Source: TMED109 sp015660425
Lineage (GTDB): Bacteria; Pseudomonadota; Alphaproteobacteria; TMED109
Length of the DNA stretch: 19,407 bases
Reading direction: 5' to 3'
NCBI GenBank assembly: GCA_029936295.1
Contig: JAPYTH010000029.1
Location: forward strand, 1 to 19,407
The translations under genes and the position numbers were made by a program. Shown one piece after another: positions 1 to 7,725 of the stretch (position 1 is its first letter; the number at the start of each line of letters is the position of its first letter). The notes beneath the pieces were generated by a model. The model searched no databases. It worked only from the letters and a program-made list of their open reading frames with translations, and was not told the DNA's origin.

Positions 1-782
<782 letters not shown>

Positions 783-791
783 GATTCTAAT

Positions 792-807
792 TCCCTCTTA
801 CGAGGGA
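792..807 (-). other. GNRA-capped hairpin adjacent to the 16S 5' end
   Basis: On the minus strand this reads TCCCTC-GTAA-GAGGGA: a perfect 6-bp stem closed by a GUAA tetraloop of the GNRA class. It ends about 9 nt before the predicted mature 16S 5' end. A stable hairpin here may help position precursor processing or early ribosome assembly; that role is inference. Confidence 0.6.
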
Positions 808-814
808 GGAATTG

Positions 815-832
815 TGTCCTCTTTCGAGGACA
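815..832 (-). other. Second GNRA-capped hairpin in the 16S leader
   Basis: On the minus strand this reads TGTCCTC-GAAA-GAGGACA: a perfect 7-bp stem with a GAAA tetraloop. It lies 7 nt upstream of the GUAA hairpin and its core sequence (CCTC/GAGG) resembles that neighbour's (CCTC/GAGG), so the pair may be a diverged duplication. Confidence 0.6.
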
Positions 833-845
833 AATGCTGACCCGA

Positions 846-859
846 CGTTATGCATAACG
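846..859. repeat. 14-bp perfect palindrome in the rrn leader
   Basis: CGTTATGCATAACG is fully self-complementary. As RNA it could form only a small-loop hairpin or pair between molecules; as DNA it could be a dimeric protein site. No known operator is recognised in it. Confidence 0.5.
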
Positions 860-862
860 AAA

Positions 863-918
863 CTTTAAATTAAAATATAACAATAATAAAATTGTTATAT
901 AAACGTCTTAATTTAAAG
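863..918. repeat. Nested inverted repeat in the rrn leader, overlapping boxA
   Basis: The outer arms are CTTTAAATTAA (863-873) and TTAATTTAAAG (908-918), an 11-bp perfect match. The inner arms are ATATAACAAT (875-884) and ATTGTTATAT (891-900), a 10-bp perfect match around a 6-nt loop. All pairs except a few are A-U. The 908-918 arm covers most of the boxA-like motif, so folding would hide it. Confidence 0.6.
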
Positions 919-976
919 AGTATTCAAAAATGCGTATCGTCGAAATCGCTTGCACGACAAATCGCCGCCTACGCAT
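911..976 (-). promoter_or_regulatory. boxB/boxA-like antitermination site of the rRNA operon
   Basis: In RNA order a stem with arms ATGCGTA (976-970 and 936-930 on the genome) is followed after about 7 nt by TACTCTTTAAAT (922-911). This resembles the E. coli rrn boxA TGCTCTTTAACA. Stem then boxA, between promoter and 16S, is the known layout of rrn antitermination sites bound by NusB/NusE. The boxA match is good but not perfect, and the boxB-like stem is assigned by position. Confidence 0.55.
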
Positions 977-1095
977 CCCTTTCTTCATATGAACAATTTC
1001 AAACAGCAAAGTAAACAGACATAAGCATAAATAAATCTATGTCCGCTTGTAACAAACATCCGAAGTATATAACTTTTTCTATCGGGTGAATGGAT

Positions 1096-1124
1096 TTTAT
1101 ACGTCTGTCTTAACTAACTGTCAA
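1096..1124 (-). promoter_or_regulatory. rRNA operon promoter
   Basis: On the minus strand a perfect -35 TTGACA (1124-1119) and a -10 TATAAA (1101-1096) are separated by exactly 17 bp. Initiation would fall near 1088. It faces the 16S gene and is the best sigma70-type match in the spacer. Confidence 0.75.
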
Positions 1125-1279
1125 AGTTATTTTTCATTTTTTTTATTTTTTTATTTTTGAAGTTTTATTATTACTTGTTTCTAGCAGTTTTGCTGAGTTT
1201 AAGAGTATAGTAAATGTTACATTTATTATTAATAATCAAAGCATATTTTTTTTTAGTGTTTACATTACCAAATTGTAAT

Positions 1280-1308
1280 TTTACATAAGAATAAAATTAA
1301 TTTATAAG
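1280..1308 (+). promoter_or_regulatory. Possible promoter of the seven-gene transporter operon
   Basis: TTTACA (1280-1285) and TATAAG (1303-1308) lie 17 bp apart, each one base from consensus, about 60 bp before the first start codon. The region is very AT-rich, so a chance match is quite possible. The remainder of 1125-1369 is AT-rich with poly-T tracts and nothing else I can identify. Confidence 0.35.
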
Positions 1309-1369
1309 TCTATTCTTCTAATAATATCGTATATTAGGACAGTTTTATTAATTAAGGTAATCAATAAAA

Positions 1370-2338
1370 ATGAAAAAAATTAAATTAAAATTCACGCTGC
1401 TTATCTTATGTATTTTCATATTTTCTGGCCAATTAATGGCCACTGATATTAAATTAGCGGTGTTAAAATATGGAACAGTTAATTGGGAATTAAATGTTAT
1501 TCAAGAACATAATTTAGATAAAAAGTATGGCATTGAACTTGATATTACTTATTTAACCAATAAAAATGCCTCTGCTATTGCCCTTATGTCAAACGCAGTG
1601 GACATGATTGTAACCGACTGGGTTTGGGTAAGCAGACAAAGAGATAAAGGTAAAGACTTTACATTAATTCCATATTCAACTGCAGCCGGAGCATTAATGG
1701 TTCCAAATGACAGTCCTATAACATCTATAAATGACTTAAAGAATGCTCAAATAGGTATTGCTGGAGGGAGTATTGATAAAAGCTGGATTTTAATTAGGGC
1801 TTATACTATGAAAGTTTTAGGATATGATATAGCCAAACACATTAAACCAGCATATGCTGCGCCACCACTTATAAATGGAATGATACAAAAAGGTAAATTA
1901 GATGGTGCATTAAATTATTGGAATTATACAGCAAGATTGAAAGCTTTAAATTTTAGAAAAATAATTTCAGTAGAAGACGTTTTACCTAAGCTCGGTATAG
2001 GAAAATCATTACCTTTAATTGGATACGTTTTTAGCGAAGAATGGGCAAATAAAAACAAAGAATCTATAAAAGGTTTTATCGCAGCATCTGAAGAAGCTCG
2101 TGAAATATTAAACTCTAATGATCAAGAATGGATAAGAATACAAAAAATTACAGGGGCAAAAAACCCTAGCACATTAGAAGCTCTAAAAGCAGGCTTTAGA
2201 AAAGGCATACCATCTAACAATGCATCAGAATACAAATCAGCTATTAGAAATGCTTTTAAAATATTAGCTGAAATTGGAGGTAAAGATTTAGTTGGTAACA
2301 GTAAAGAGCTTTCTGAAGGAGTGATTTGGTCAAAATAA
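1370..2338 (+). CDS. ABC transporter substrate-binding protein, SsuA/TauA/NMT1-like
   Basis: This is a periplasmic binding protein that would deliver a small solute to the permease and ATPase encoded next. The 322-residue product starts with a lysine-rich n-region, a hydrophobic core and a likely cleavage after A24 (QLMA). The mature part has the two-lobed NMT1/SsuA pattern: an N-terminal strand leading to IQEHNLDKKYGIELDITYL, the NAVDMIVTDW segment, and the INDLKNAQIGIAGG hinge typical of sulfonate, nitrate and thiamine-precursor binders. The substrate cannot be read from sequence; its place before a PQQ-associated ABC set suggests a link to alcohol oxidation or its cofactors, which is inference. 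A weak AAGG lies at 1354-1357. Its stop overlaps the ATG at 2338 (TAATG), implying translational coupling. Confidence 0.88.
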   Translation: MKKIKLKFTLLILCIFIFSGQLMATDIKLAVLKYGTVNWELNVIQEHNLDKKYGIELDITYLTNKNASAIALMSNAVDMIVTDWVWVSRQRDKGKDFTLIPYSTAAGALMVPNDSPITSINDLKNAQIGIAGGSIDKSWILIRAYTMKVLGYDIAKHIKPAYAAPPLINGMIQKGKLDGALNYWNYTARLKALNFRKIISVEDVLPKLGIGKSLPLIGYVFSEEWANKNKESIKGFIAASEEAREILNSNDQEWIRIQKITGAKNPSTLEALKAGFRKGIPSNNASEYKSAIRNAFKILAEIGGKDLVGNSKELSEGVIWSK

Positions 2339-3126
2339 TGTTCAATAATATAATAAAAAATAAGTTTACTAATTACTTTTTCAAAAACTCTATAAATGTA
2401 AGAATTCTTTCATTTGTTTTATTAATATTAGTTTGGGAGGTTTTAGCTTTATTAGTAAAAAGTGATGTATTACCCACTCCAAAAACGGTCTTAATTATTT
2501 TCTTTAATGAAATGATCTATGGTGAGATGCTTTATCATTTAGGTATAACACTTTGGAGAGTATTATTAGCTTTTACTATTGCCATGTTAATTGGCACAGG
2601 ATTAGGAATTGCTATGGGATCAAAAAAAAATCTTAATATAATGTTAGATGGATGGCATATCTTACTGCTTAACACACCAGCCTTAGTCATCATTATATTA
2701 TGTTATGTTTGGTTTGGACTTAATGAAATTGCTGCAATTACTGCCGTTTCACTTAATAAAATACCTAATGTATTAGTTACTATTAGAGAAGGCACAAGAG
2801 CTATTGACAGAAAAATATTAGAAGTCGCCGATGTATTTAAGGTAAGTTATAAAAAGAAATTTATAAATTTTTTTCTTCCCCAACTATACCCATTTATTAT
2901 GGCCGCTGCTAGAGGTGGAATTTCTCTTATCTGGAAGATAGTACTAGTAGTTGAGCTTCTAGGAAGAAGTAATGGAATAGGATTTAAGTTGAATGAGTTT
3001 TTCAACTTATTTGATATAGCATCTCTTTTTGCATATACATTATCTTTTGTCACAGTAATGATATTTGTAGAATATGCCATTATCAGTCCAATAGAAAGGA
3101 GGCTAAACAAATGGAGACCAACCTAA
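2338..3126 (+). CDS. ABC transporter permease, SsuC/TauC-like
   Basis: This inner-membrane permease belongs to the binding-protein-dependent transport family (BPD_transp_1) and would form the channel for the importer. The 262-residue product has an N-terminal membrane helix followed by several more. The cytoplasmic coupling loop is visible as EVADVFKVSYKKKFINFFLP, the position of the EAA motif that contacts the ATPase. The start is ambiguous. ATG 2338 overlaps the upstream stop in TAATG; an in-frame TTG at 2326 lies only 4 nt after AAGGAG (2316-2321) and would add four residues. I prefer ATG with coupling. The 3' end overlaps the ATPase gene by 16 bp. Confidence 0.88.
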   Translation: MFNNIIKNKFTNYFFKNSINVRILSFVLLILVWEVLALLVKSDVLPTPKTVLIIFFNEMIYGEMLYHLGITLWRVLLAFTIAMLIGTGLGIAMGSKKNLNIMLDGWHILLLNTPALVIIILCYVWFGLNEIAAITAVSLNKIPNVLVTIREGTRAIDRKILEVADVFKVSYKKKFINFFLPQLYPFIMAAARGGISLIWKIVLVVELLGRSNGIGFKLNEFFNLFDIASLFAYTLSFVTVMIFVEYAIISPIERRLNKWRPT

Positions 3127-3899
3127 ATAAAAATGTCATAAAAAAGCCTCATGATTTATTTGTAGATATTATTACCAAAAGCTATGAAGATAAAAATCAA
3201 AATACATATAATAACGCAATTAAAAATATGAAATTTGTTATTCCTCAAGGTGAATTATGTTGCTTAGTTGGCCCCTCAGGCTGCGGAAAGACTACTCTAT
3301 TAAATTTACTATCTGGCCTTGATAATAAAGTAGAGGGAGTGATTAAATATCAAGATGGAACAATTCCAAATGACTGGCCAATAGGCTATATGTTCCAAGA
3401 ACCTAGATTAATGCCATGGTTAACGGTGAAGCAAAATGTATCTATAGTTACCAATCAAACTTCTGAAGAAATAGCTCATAGTGAAAAACTGATTAATGAA
3501 ATGGGTTTAATTAAATATATGAATGCTTTTCCTTCTCAATTATCAGGTGGCATGCAGAGAAGAGTTGCAATAGCTAGAGCTTTTGTTAATAAACCAAAAA
3601 TATTATTATTGGATGAACCTTTTATTTCTCTTGATCTTACAGTAGCAAACTTACTTAGACAAATGTTAATAAAATTATGGGAGAATCAGAAAAATACTAT
3701 AATTTTTGTCACTCATGATTTAAGGGAAGCAATGTATCTAAGTGATCGAATTCTTTTTCTTTCAAAAGGTCCTTCCAAGGTCATACATGACTTTAAAATA
3801 AATATGAAGAGACCAAGAAAAACAGAAGATGATCAAATGGAAAATTTAAGAATTGAACTCATCAAAAAACATCCAGAAATTTTATCTGGAAAAATATAA
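3111..3899 (+). CDS. ABC transporter ATP-binding protein, SsuB/TauB-like
   Basis: This is the ATPase that powers the importer encoded by the two genes before it. All motifs are intact: Walker A GPSGCGKT (54-61), Q-loop Gln96 in FQEPRLMPW, signature LSGGMQ (144-149), Walker B ILLLDEP (164-170) and switch His202. FQEPRLMPW is characteristic of nitrate/sulfonate/taurine ATPases. The 262-residue length is normal, with about 30 extra N-terminal residues containing an asparagine/lysine-rich insertion. A strong AAGGAGG (3096-3102) sits 8 nt before the ATG, inside the permease gene, and fixes the start. Confidence 0.92.
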   Translation: METNLNKNVIKKPHDLFVDIITKSYEDKNQNTYNNAIKNMKFVIPQGELCCLVGPSGCGKTTLLNLLSGLDNKVEGVIKYQDGTIPNDWPIGYMFQEPRLMPWLTVKQNVSIVTNQTSEEIAHSEKLINEMGLIKYMNAFPSQLSGGMQRRVAIARAFVNKPKILLLDEPFISLDLTVANLLRQMLIKLWENQKNTIIFVTHDLREAMYLSDRILFLSKGPSKVIHDFKINMKRPRKTEDDQMENLRIELIKKHPEILSGKI

Positions 3900-3920
3900 T
3901 ATAAGGAAACGAAAGAAATA

Positions 3921-4646
3921 ATGAAAAATATAATTTTAGATATAGAATTATTATCCAAATCATATGGTCCAATTAAAGCGCTTAATGAAGTTAGTTTTTC
4001 ATTATCAGAGGGAGAATATGCTTCTCTACTAGGTCCAAATGGTGCTGGCAAAACTACTTTATTTCAAATTTTAACAGGATTATTTGTTTCTGATAAAGGT
4101 AATGCTTTAATTAATAATTTTAATATGAGAAATCAGGCAATAAATGCTTTAGCTCATATAGGTGTTGTATTTCAACAAATTACCTTAGATATGGATTTAA
4201 CAGTTATGGAAAATTTAAAATTCCATAGTAATCTTCATGGGATTAATGACAAAGAGTTTAATAAAAGAGTAATAGTTGAGTTAGAACAAGTTAATTTATC
4301 TGATAGAATTAATGATAAAGTCAGAGCTCTATCTGGAGGACAGAAACGTAGAGTAGAATTAGCAAGATCTTTATTACACAAACCAAAGCTACTTTTATTG
4401 GATGAACCAACCGTGGGACTAGATCCTCAAAGTAGAAGGAATTTATTAGATTATATCATTAAGTTAAAAGAAGAAAGAAAAATGGCAGTTCTTTGGGCAA
4501 CACATTTAGTTGATGAAGCAGAAAAAGCTGACACAGTTATCATTCTAGATAAAGGTAAGATTATAAAAAAAGATACTCCAGAAAATATTACTAAAGAATA
4601 TAATAAAGATACTCTGCATGATGCATTCGTATCTTTAACCTCTTAA
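3921..4646 (+). CDS. ABC-2 type exporter-like ATP-binding protein of the PQQ-associated ABC system
   Basis: This is the ATPase of the second ABC system in the operon and the likely partner of the ABC-2 permease at 6866. The 241 residues contain Walker A GPNGAGKT (38-45), Q-loop Gln85, signature LSGGQ (137-141), Walker B LLLLDEP (157-163), the GLDP D-loop and His195. The sequence is of the CcmA/NodI/DrrA type and not of the importer type just upstream. ATPase, beta-propeller, binding protein and ABC-2 permease in this order match the family set named for PQQ-dependent alcohol catabolism, which includes P. putida PedA1A2BC, needed for growth at low lanthanide. The role here is inferred from that match. 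The gene follows the previous stop by 21 bp. Confidence 0.85.
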   Translation: MKNIILDIELLSKSYGPIKALNEVSFSLSEGEYASLLGPNGAGKTTLFQILTGLFVSDKGNALINNFNMRNQAINALAHIGVVFQQITLDMDLTVMENLKFHSNLHGINDKEFNKRVIVELEQVNLSDRINDKVRALSGGQKRRVELARSLLHKPKLLLLDEPTVGLDPQSRRNLLDYIIKLKEERKMAVLWATHLVDEAEKADTVIILDKGKIIKKDTPENITKEYNKDTLHDAFVSLTS

Positions 4647-4661
4647 AAAGGAAAGAATATT

Positions 4662-5651
4662 ATGAGATTTATTAATATTATTTATAAAAATATAATTAAA
4701 TTAGGGTTTATAAGTGCTCTAATAATCTCTTTTAGTACTCATGCAGAAACTATTCTTATTTCCAATGAAGGTAGTGATAATATAACTGTCATTAACTTAA
4801 AAACATATGAAATTATTGCTACTATTGATAGTGGAAATAGGCCAAGAGATATGCATTACGTTGCAAACTCTAATAGCCTTTTAGTAGCGGCAAGTGAAGA
4901 TGATACTATTAATATAATAGATATGAATACTTTGAAAATTATTGGAAACTTGGAAACAGGCGACGATCCTGAAATTTTTGATATAAGCCCGAATGGGCAA
5001 ACAGTGGTAGTTTCTAATGAAGATGATAATGAAGCTACCGTTATAGATGTTAAAACAGGTAAAATTATAAGAGTGATAGAAGATGTAGGTATCGAACCAG
5101 AAGGTGTAAATTTTTCTCCTGACGGTAAGCTTGTATTTATTACATCTGAAGGCACTAATACAGTTATTATAATAGACCCTATAAAAGGAAAAATAATAGA
5201 AGAAATTTTAGTAGGAAATCGTCCAAGAAGAGGTGCATTCACAAAAAATGGAGAAGAGTATTGGGTTACCAATGAGCTAGGTGGAACAGTTAGTGTAATT
5301 AATACTAATAGCTTTGAAGTAATACACACAATAAAATTTGTAAAAAAAGGGATTAGAAGCACAGAAATTACCCCAGTTGATTTTGCTATGAGTAATGATG
5401 GAAATCTAGCCTATGTTACTTTAGGCAGATCAAAACATGTTGCTGTAGTACAGACAGATACTTATAAAGTGATTGACTATATTTTAGCCGGATCCAGAGT
5501 ATGGGGAGCAGCTATAACTTCAGATGATAAAACTTTAATAGTTACTAATGGCAATAGTGATGATATTTCAATTATAGATACTAAAAAAAGAGCCTCTATA
5601 AAATCTATTGCAGTAGGCAGAACACCACATACCGTTAGGATAATTGAATAA
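4662..5651 (+). CDS. Periplasmic YVTN-type beta-propeller protein, PQQ-catabolism associated
   Basis: This 329-residue exported protein is built of repeated four-stranded blades. The signal peptide ends near A28 (STHA). The rest repeats a pattern such as ISPNGQTVVVSNEDDN...VIDVKTGKII about every 40 residues, giving roughly seven blades, enough for one closed propeller. The surface is rich in Asp and Glu (for example ASEDDT, SNEDDNE). Members of this family accompany the PQQ-associated ABC transporter; whether the propeller binds a metal, a chelator or a dehydrogenase is unknown. AAGGAAAG lies just before the ATG, and its stop codon directly abuts the next ATG. Confidence 0.85.
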   Translation: MRFINIIYKNIIKLGFISALIISFSTHAETILISNEGSDNITVINLKTYEIIATIDSGNRPRDMHYVANSNSLLVAASEDDTINIIDMNTLKIIGNLETGDDPEIFDISPNGQTVVVSNEDDNEATVIDVKTGKIIRVIEDVGIEPEGVNFSPDGKLVFITSEGTNTVIIIDPIKGKIIEEILVGNRPRRGAFTKNGEEYWVTNELGGTVSVINTNSFEVIHTIKFVKKGIRSTEITPVDFAMSNDGNLAYVTLGRSKHVAVVQTDTYKVIDYILAGSRVWGAAITSDDKTLIVTNGNSDDISIIDTKKRASIKSIAVGRTPHTVRIIE

Positions 5652-6851
5652 ATGAAATTATTTTTCTTAAGATTAACTATTTTTTTCATTTGCCTTATTC
5701 CTATTAATATTTTAAGCGCAGAAGAAAATCCAGTTTTTAATATAGGTTATTATGATCTAGAGAAAGATATTCGCTATGATATATGGGGGGTTCATCCTGT
5801 TGATATTCGTTCTAATGCTAACCAACTTTATAAAAGACCAATTGCAGGAGCTGAATTAGGGTTAAAAGATATTAAGCTATTTCAAAGAATGTCTAAAGTT
5901 AAATTTAATCTAGTAAAAAAGAGAATAAAAAATAACGAAGATAGTGCAGAAGTAATATATAAACATATTTTAGAAAATAATATAAAATTTATTTTATTAG
6001 ATTTTCCAGCTTCTGAATTATTAAAAATAACTAATAAAATAATTGAACTTAATATTACATCTATAAATGTATCTTCAAAAAATAATGAGTTAAGGTCTTC
6101 AAAATGTAATAAAAATTTATTTCATACAATTCCTAGCGAAAGAATGCTTTCTGATAGTTTAGCCCAATATTTATCAGAAAAAAAATGGAGAAAAATTTTA
6201 GTACTTACAGGTCCTCTCGAAATTGACAAGTTGAAATCAAATTCTTTTATTGAATCTGCAAAACAATTTGGTTTGAAAATTATAGACAATAGAAATTTTG
6301 TTTTAGGTAATGACCCTAGAGCTAGAGAACAAAATGATCTAGATTTTTTAACTGGCTCTGCAAAATATGACGCTGTATATATAGCAGATACTCTAAAAGA
6401 ATTTAGTTATAGAGTTCCATTTGCCACTCATAATCCAGCAATAGTAATTGGATCTTCAGGACTGATACCTCGTGCCTGGCATTGGTCTTATTTAAGACAT
6501 GGCGCACCACAAGTACATGGAAGATTTGAGAGAATGCATAAAAGAAGAATGACTGAAGAAGATTGGGCTGCATGGGTTGCTATGAGGGCTATAGCTGAAG
6601 CAATAGTGAGATTTAAAGATAATGAAAATTTTTCTTTTAATGACGCCTTTATTAATAAAGAGTTTAAATTAGATGGCTCTAAAGGACCTGTTTTAAATTT
6701 TAGATCATGGAATAGGCAACTAAGACAACCTATTATGCTTTCCACAGAAAACTGGGTTACTAGTATAGCGCCGTTAAGTAGTTTTGTTCATCGTGAAAAT
6801 AATTTAGATACAATAGGCATGGACAATAAAACAAGTAAATGTGCAAATTAG
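5652..6851 (+). CDS. PQQ-associated ABC transporter periplasmic binding protein (PedB-like)
   Basis: This 399-residue binding protein has a signal peptide ending near A23 (ILSA) and the fold pattern of leucine/branched-chain type periplasmic receptors: GAELGLKDIKLFQ near the N terminus, a central KKWRKILVLTGPL strand-turn, and KYDAVYIADT further on. The C-terminal segment with MTEEDWAAWVAMRAIAEAIVR resembles the family annotated as the substrate-binding part of PQQ-dependent catabolism ABC systems. Its ligand is unproven; a lanthanide complex is the leading hypothesis because of PedA1A2BC. It starts immediately after the beta-propeller stop, so the two are translated together. Identification depends on family recall and on gene order. 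Confidence 0.8.
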   Translation: MKLFFLRLTIFFICLIPINILSAEENPVFNIGYYDLEKDIRYDIWGVHPVDIRSNANQLYKRPIAGAELGLKDIKLFQRMSKVKFNLVKKRIKNNEDSAEVIYKHILENNIKFILLDFPASELLKITNKIIELNITSINVSSKNNELRSSKCNKNLFHTIPSERMLSDSLAQYLSEKKWRKILVLTGPLEIDKLKSNSFIESAKQFGLKIIDNRNFVLGNDPRAREQNDLDFLTGSAKYDAVYIADTLKEFSYRVPFATHNPAIVIGSSGLIPRAWHWSYLRHGAPQVHGRFERMHKRRMTEEDWAAWVAMRAIAEAIVRFKDNENFSFNDAFINKEFKLDGSKGPVLNFRSWNRQLRQPIMLSTENWVTSIAPLSSFVHRENNLDTIGMDNKTSKCAN

Positions 6852-6865
6852 ATGGGGAGAATATT

Positions 6866-7702
6866 TTGCAAATAAAACATGCATCATTAGCATTACGTGG
6901 CCTTACATATAGAGAAACTGTAAAGTTTTTTCATCAAAAAGGTAGATTATTATCAGCATTTGTTAGACCAGCACTTTGGCTATTTGTATTTGCCGCTGGT
7001 GTTGGGTCTGTAACAGGAGTAGACCCTGGATTAAATCATCCCTACCCTATTCAAAATGTTAATTATTTTGAATATATTATTCCAGGCCTTATAGGAATGG
7101 TCCTACTATTTAGTGGCATGCAATCTTCTTTATCGATGGTTTATGATAGAGAAATGGGGGTCATGAGATTATTGTTAACCGCCCCCTTACCTCGCTGGTA
7201 TCTACTTACCGCAAAATTATTATCTGGCACTTTTTTATCTGTTCTTCAAGCTTATGTTTTTTTAATTATTTGTCTTCCAATAATTAATCTTATGGTTAAT
7301 TTTTCAACACCTATAATAGGGTGGTTATATATCCTACCTGCAACTATTTTGTTTGGAATGATGTTAGGGGCATTAGGCCTACTAATATCTGTATATATAA
7401 AACAATTAGAGAATTTTGCAGGCACTATGAATTTTGTTATTTTTCCTATGTTCTTTATATCTTCTGCATTATATCCGTTATGGAGATTAAAAGATAATGG
7501 TGCAGAATTTGTTTGGTGGATTGCTAACATTAACCCATTTACTTATGGAGTTGAACTAGTTAGATGGGCTTCACTTGGGCAAGTATATATCCCAGGTTTA
7601 ATAGTTACTTTAATTTGCACAATATTATTTCTTTCTTTTGCTACTATAGGTTATGACCCTCAAAAAGGTATGAGAAAAAATGGTGGAGGTAAACCTAGCT
7701 GA
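6866..7702 (+). CDS. pedC: ABC-2 type permease of the PQQ-associated system (PedC-like)
   Basis: This inner-membrane protein has about six membrane segments and the ABC-2 domain layout: an amphipathic N-terminal RGLTYRETVKFFHQKGR, a first helix LWLFVFAAGVG, then PGLIGMVLLFSGMQ and YDREMGVMRLLLTAPLPR, the conserved cytoplasmic loop that meets the ATPase. The ATPase partner is the gene at 3921. Start choice: TTG 6866 has GGGGAG (6854-6859) six bases upstream and gives about ten residues before the conserved RGL.YRE block. The in-frame ATG at 6839 has no ribosome site and overlaps the previous gene. ABC-2 permeases usually export, yet this family is tied genetically to uptake, so direction is unresolved. 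Confidence 0.85.
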   Translation: MQIKHASLALRGLTYRETVKFFHQKGRLLSAFVRPALWLFVFAAGVGSVTGVDPGLNHPYPIQNVNYFEYIIPGLIGMVLLFSGMQSSLSMVYDREMGVMRLLLTAPLPRWYLLTAKLLSGTFLSVLQAYVFLIICLPIINLMVNFSTPIIGWLYILPATILFGMMLGALGLLISVYIKQLENFAGTMNFVIFPMFFISSALYPLWRLKDNGAEFVWWIANINPFTYGVELVRWASLGQVYIPGLIVTLICTILFLSFATIGYDPQKGMRKNGGGKPS

Positions 7703-7725
7703 ATATAATATAGGGATATTAAAAA

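Larger units (their letters stand above)
783..1088 (-). other. 16S rRNA operon leader (5' precursor region)
   Basis: About 305 nt lie between the predicted promoter start and mature 16S, with no credible protein gene on either strand. In RNA order it holds an unstructured AT-rich segment (1088-977), a boxB-like stem (976-930), a boxA-like motif (922-911), a nested inverted repeat (918-863), a 14-nt palindrome (859-846) and two tetraloop hairpins (832-815 and 807-792). This is the normal place for antitermination and precursor-processing signals in rrn operons. The assignment rests on position and motifs only. Confidence 0.7.

Noticed and set aside
4856..5362. A 168-codon minus-strand frame inside the beta-propeller gene
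   Set aside because: It is the complement of the repeat-rich, low-complexity propeller sequence, has no ribosome site, and the plus-strand gene is well supported.
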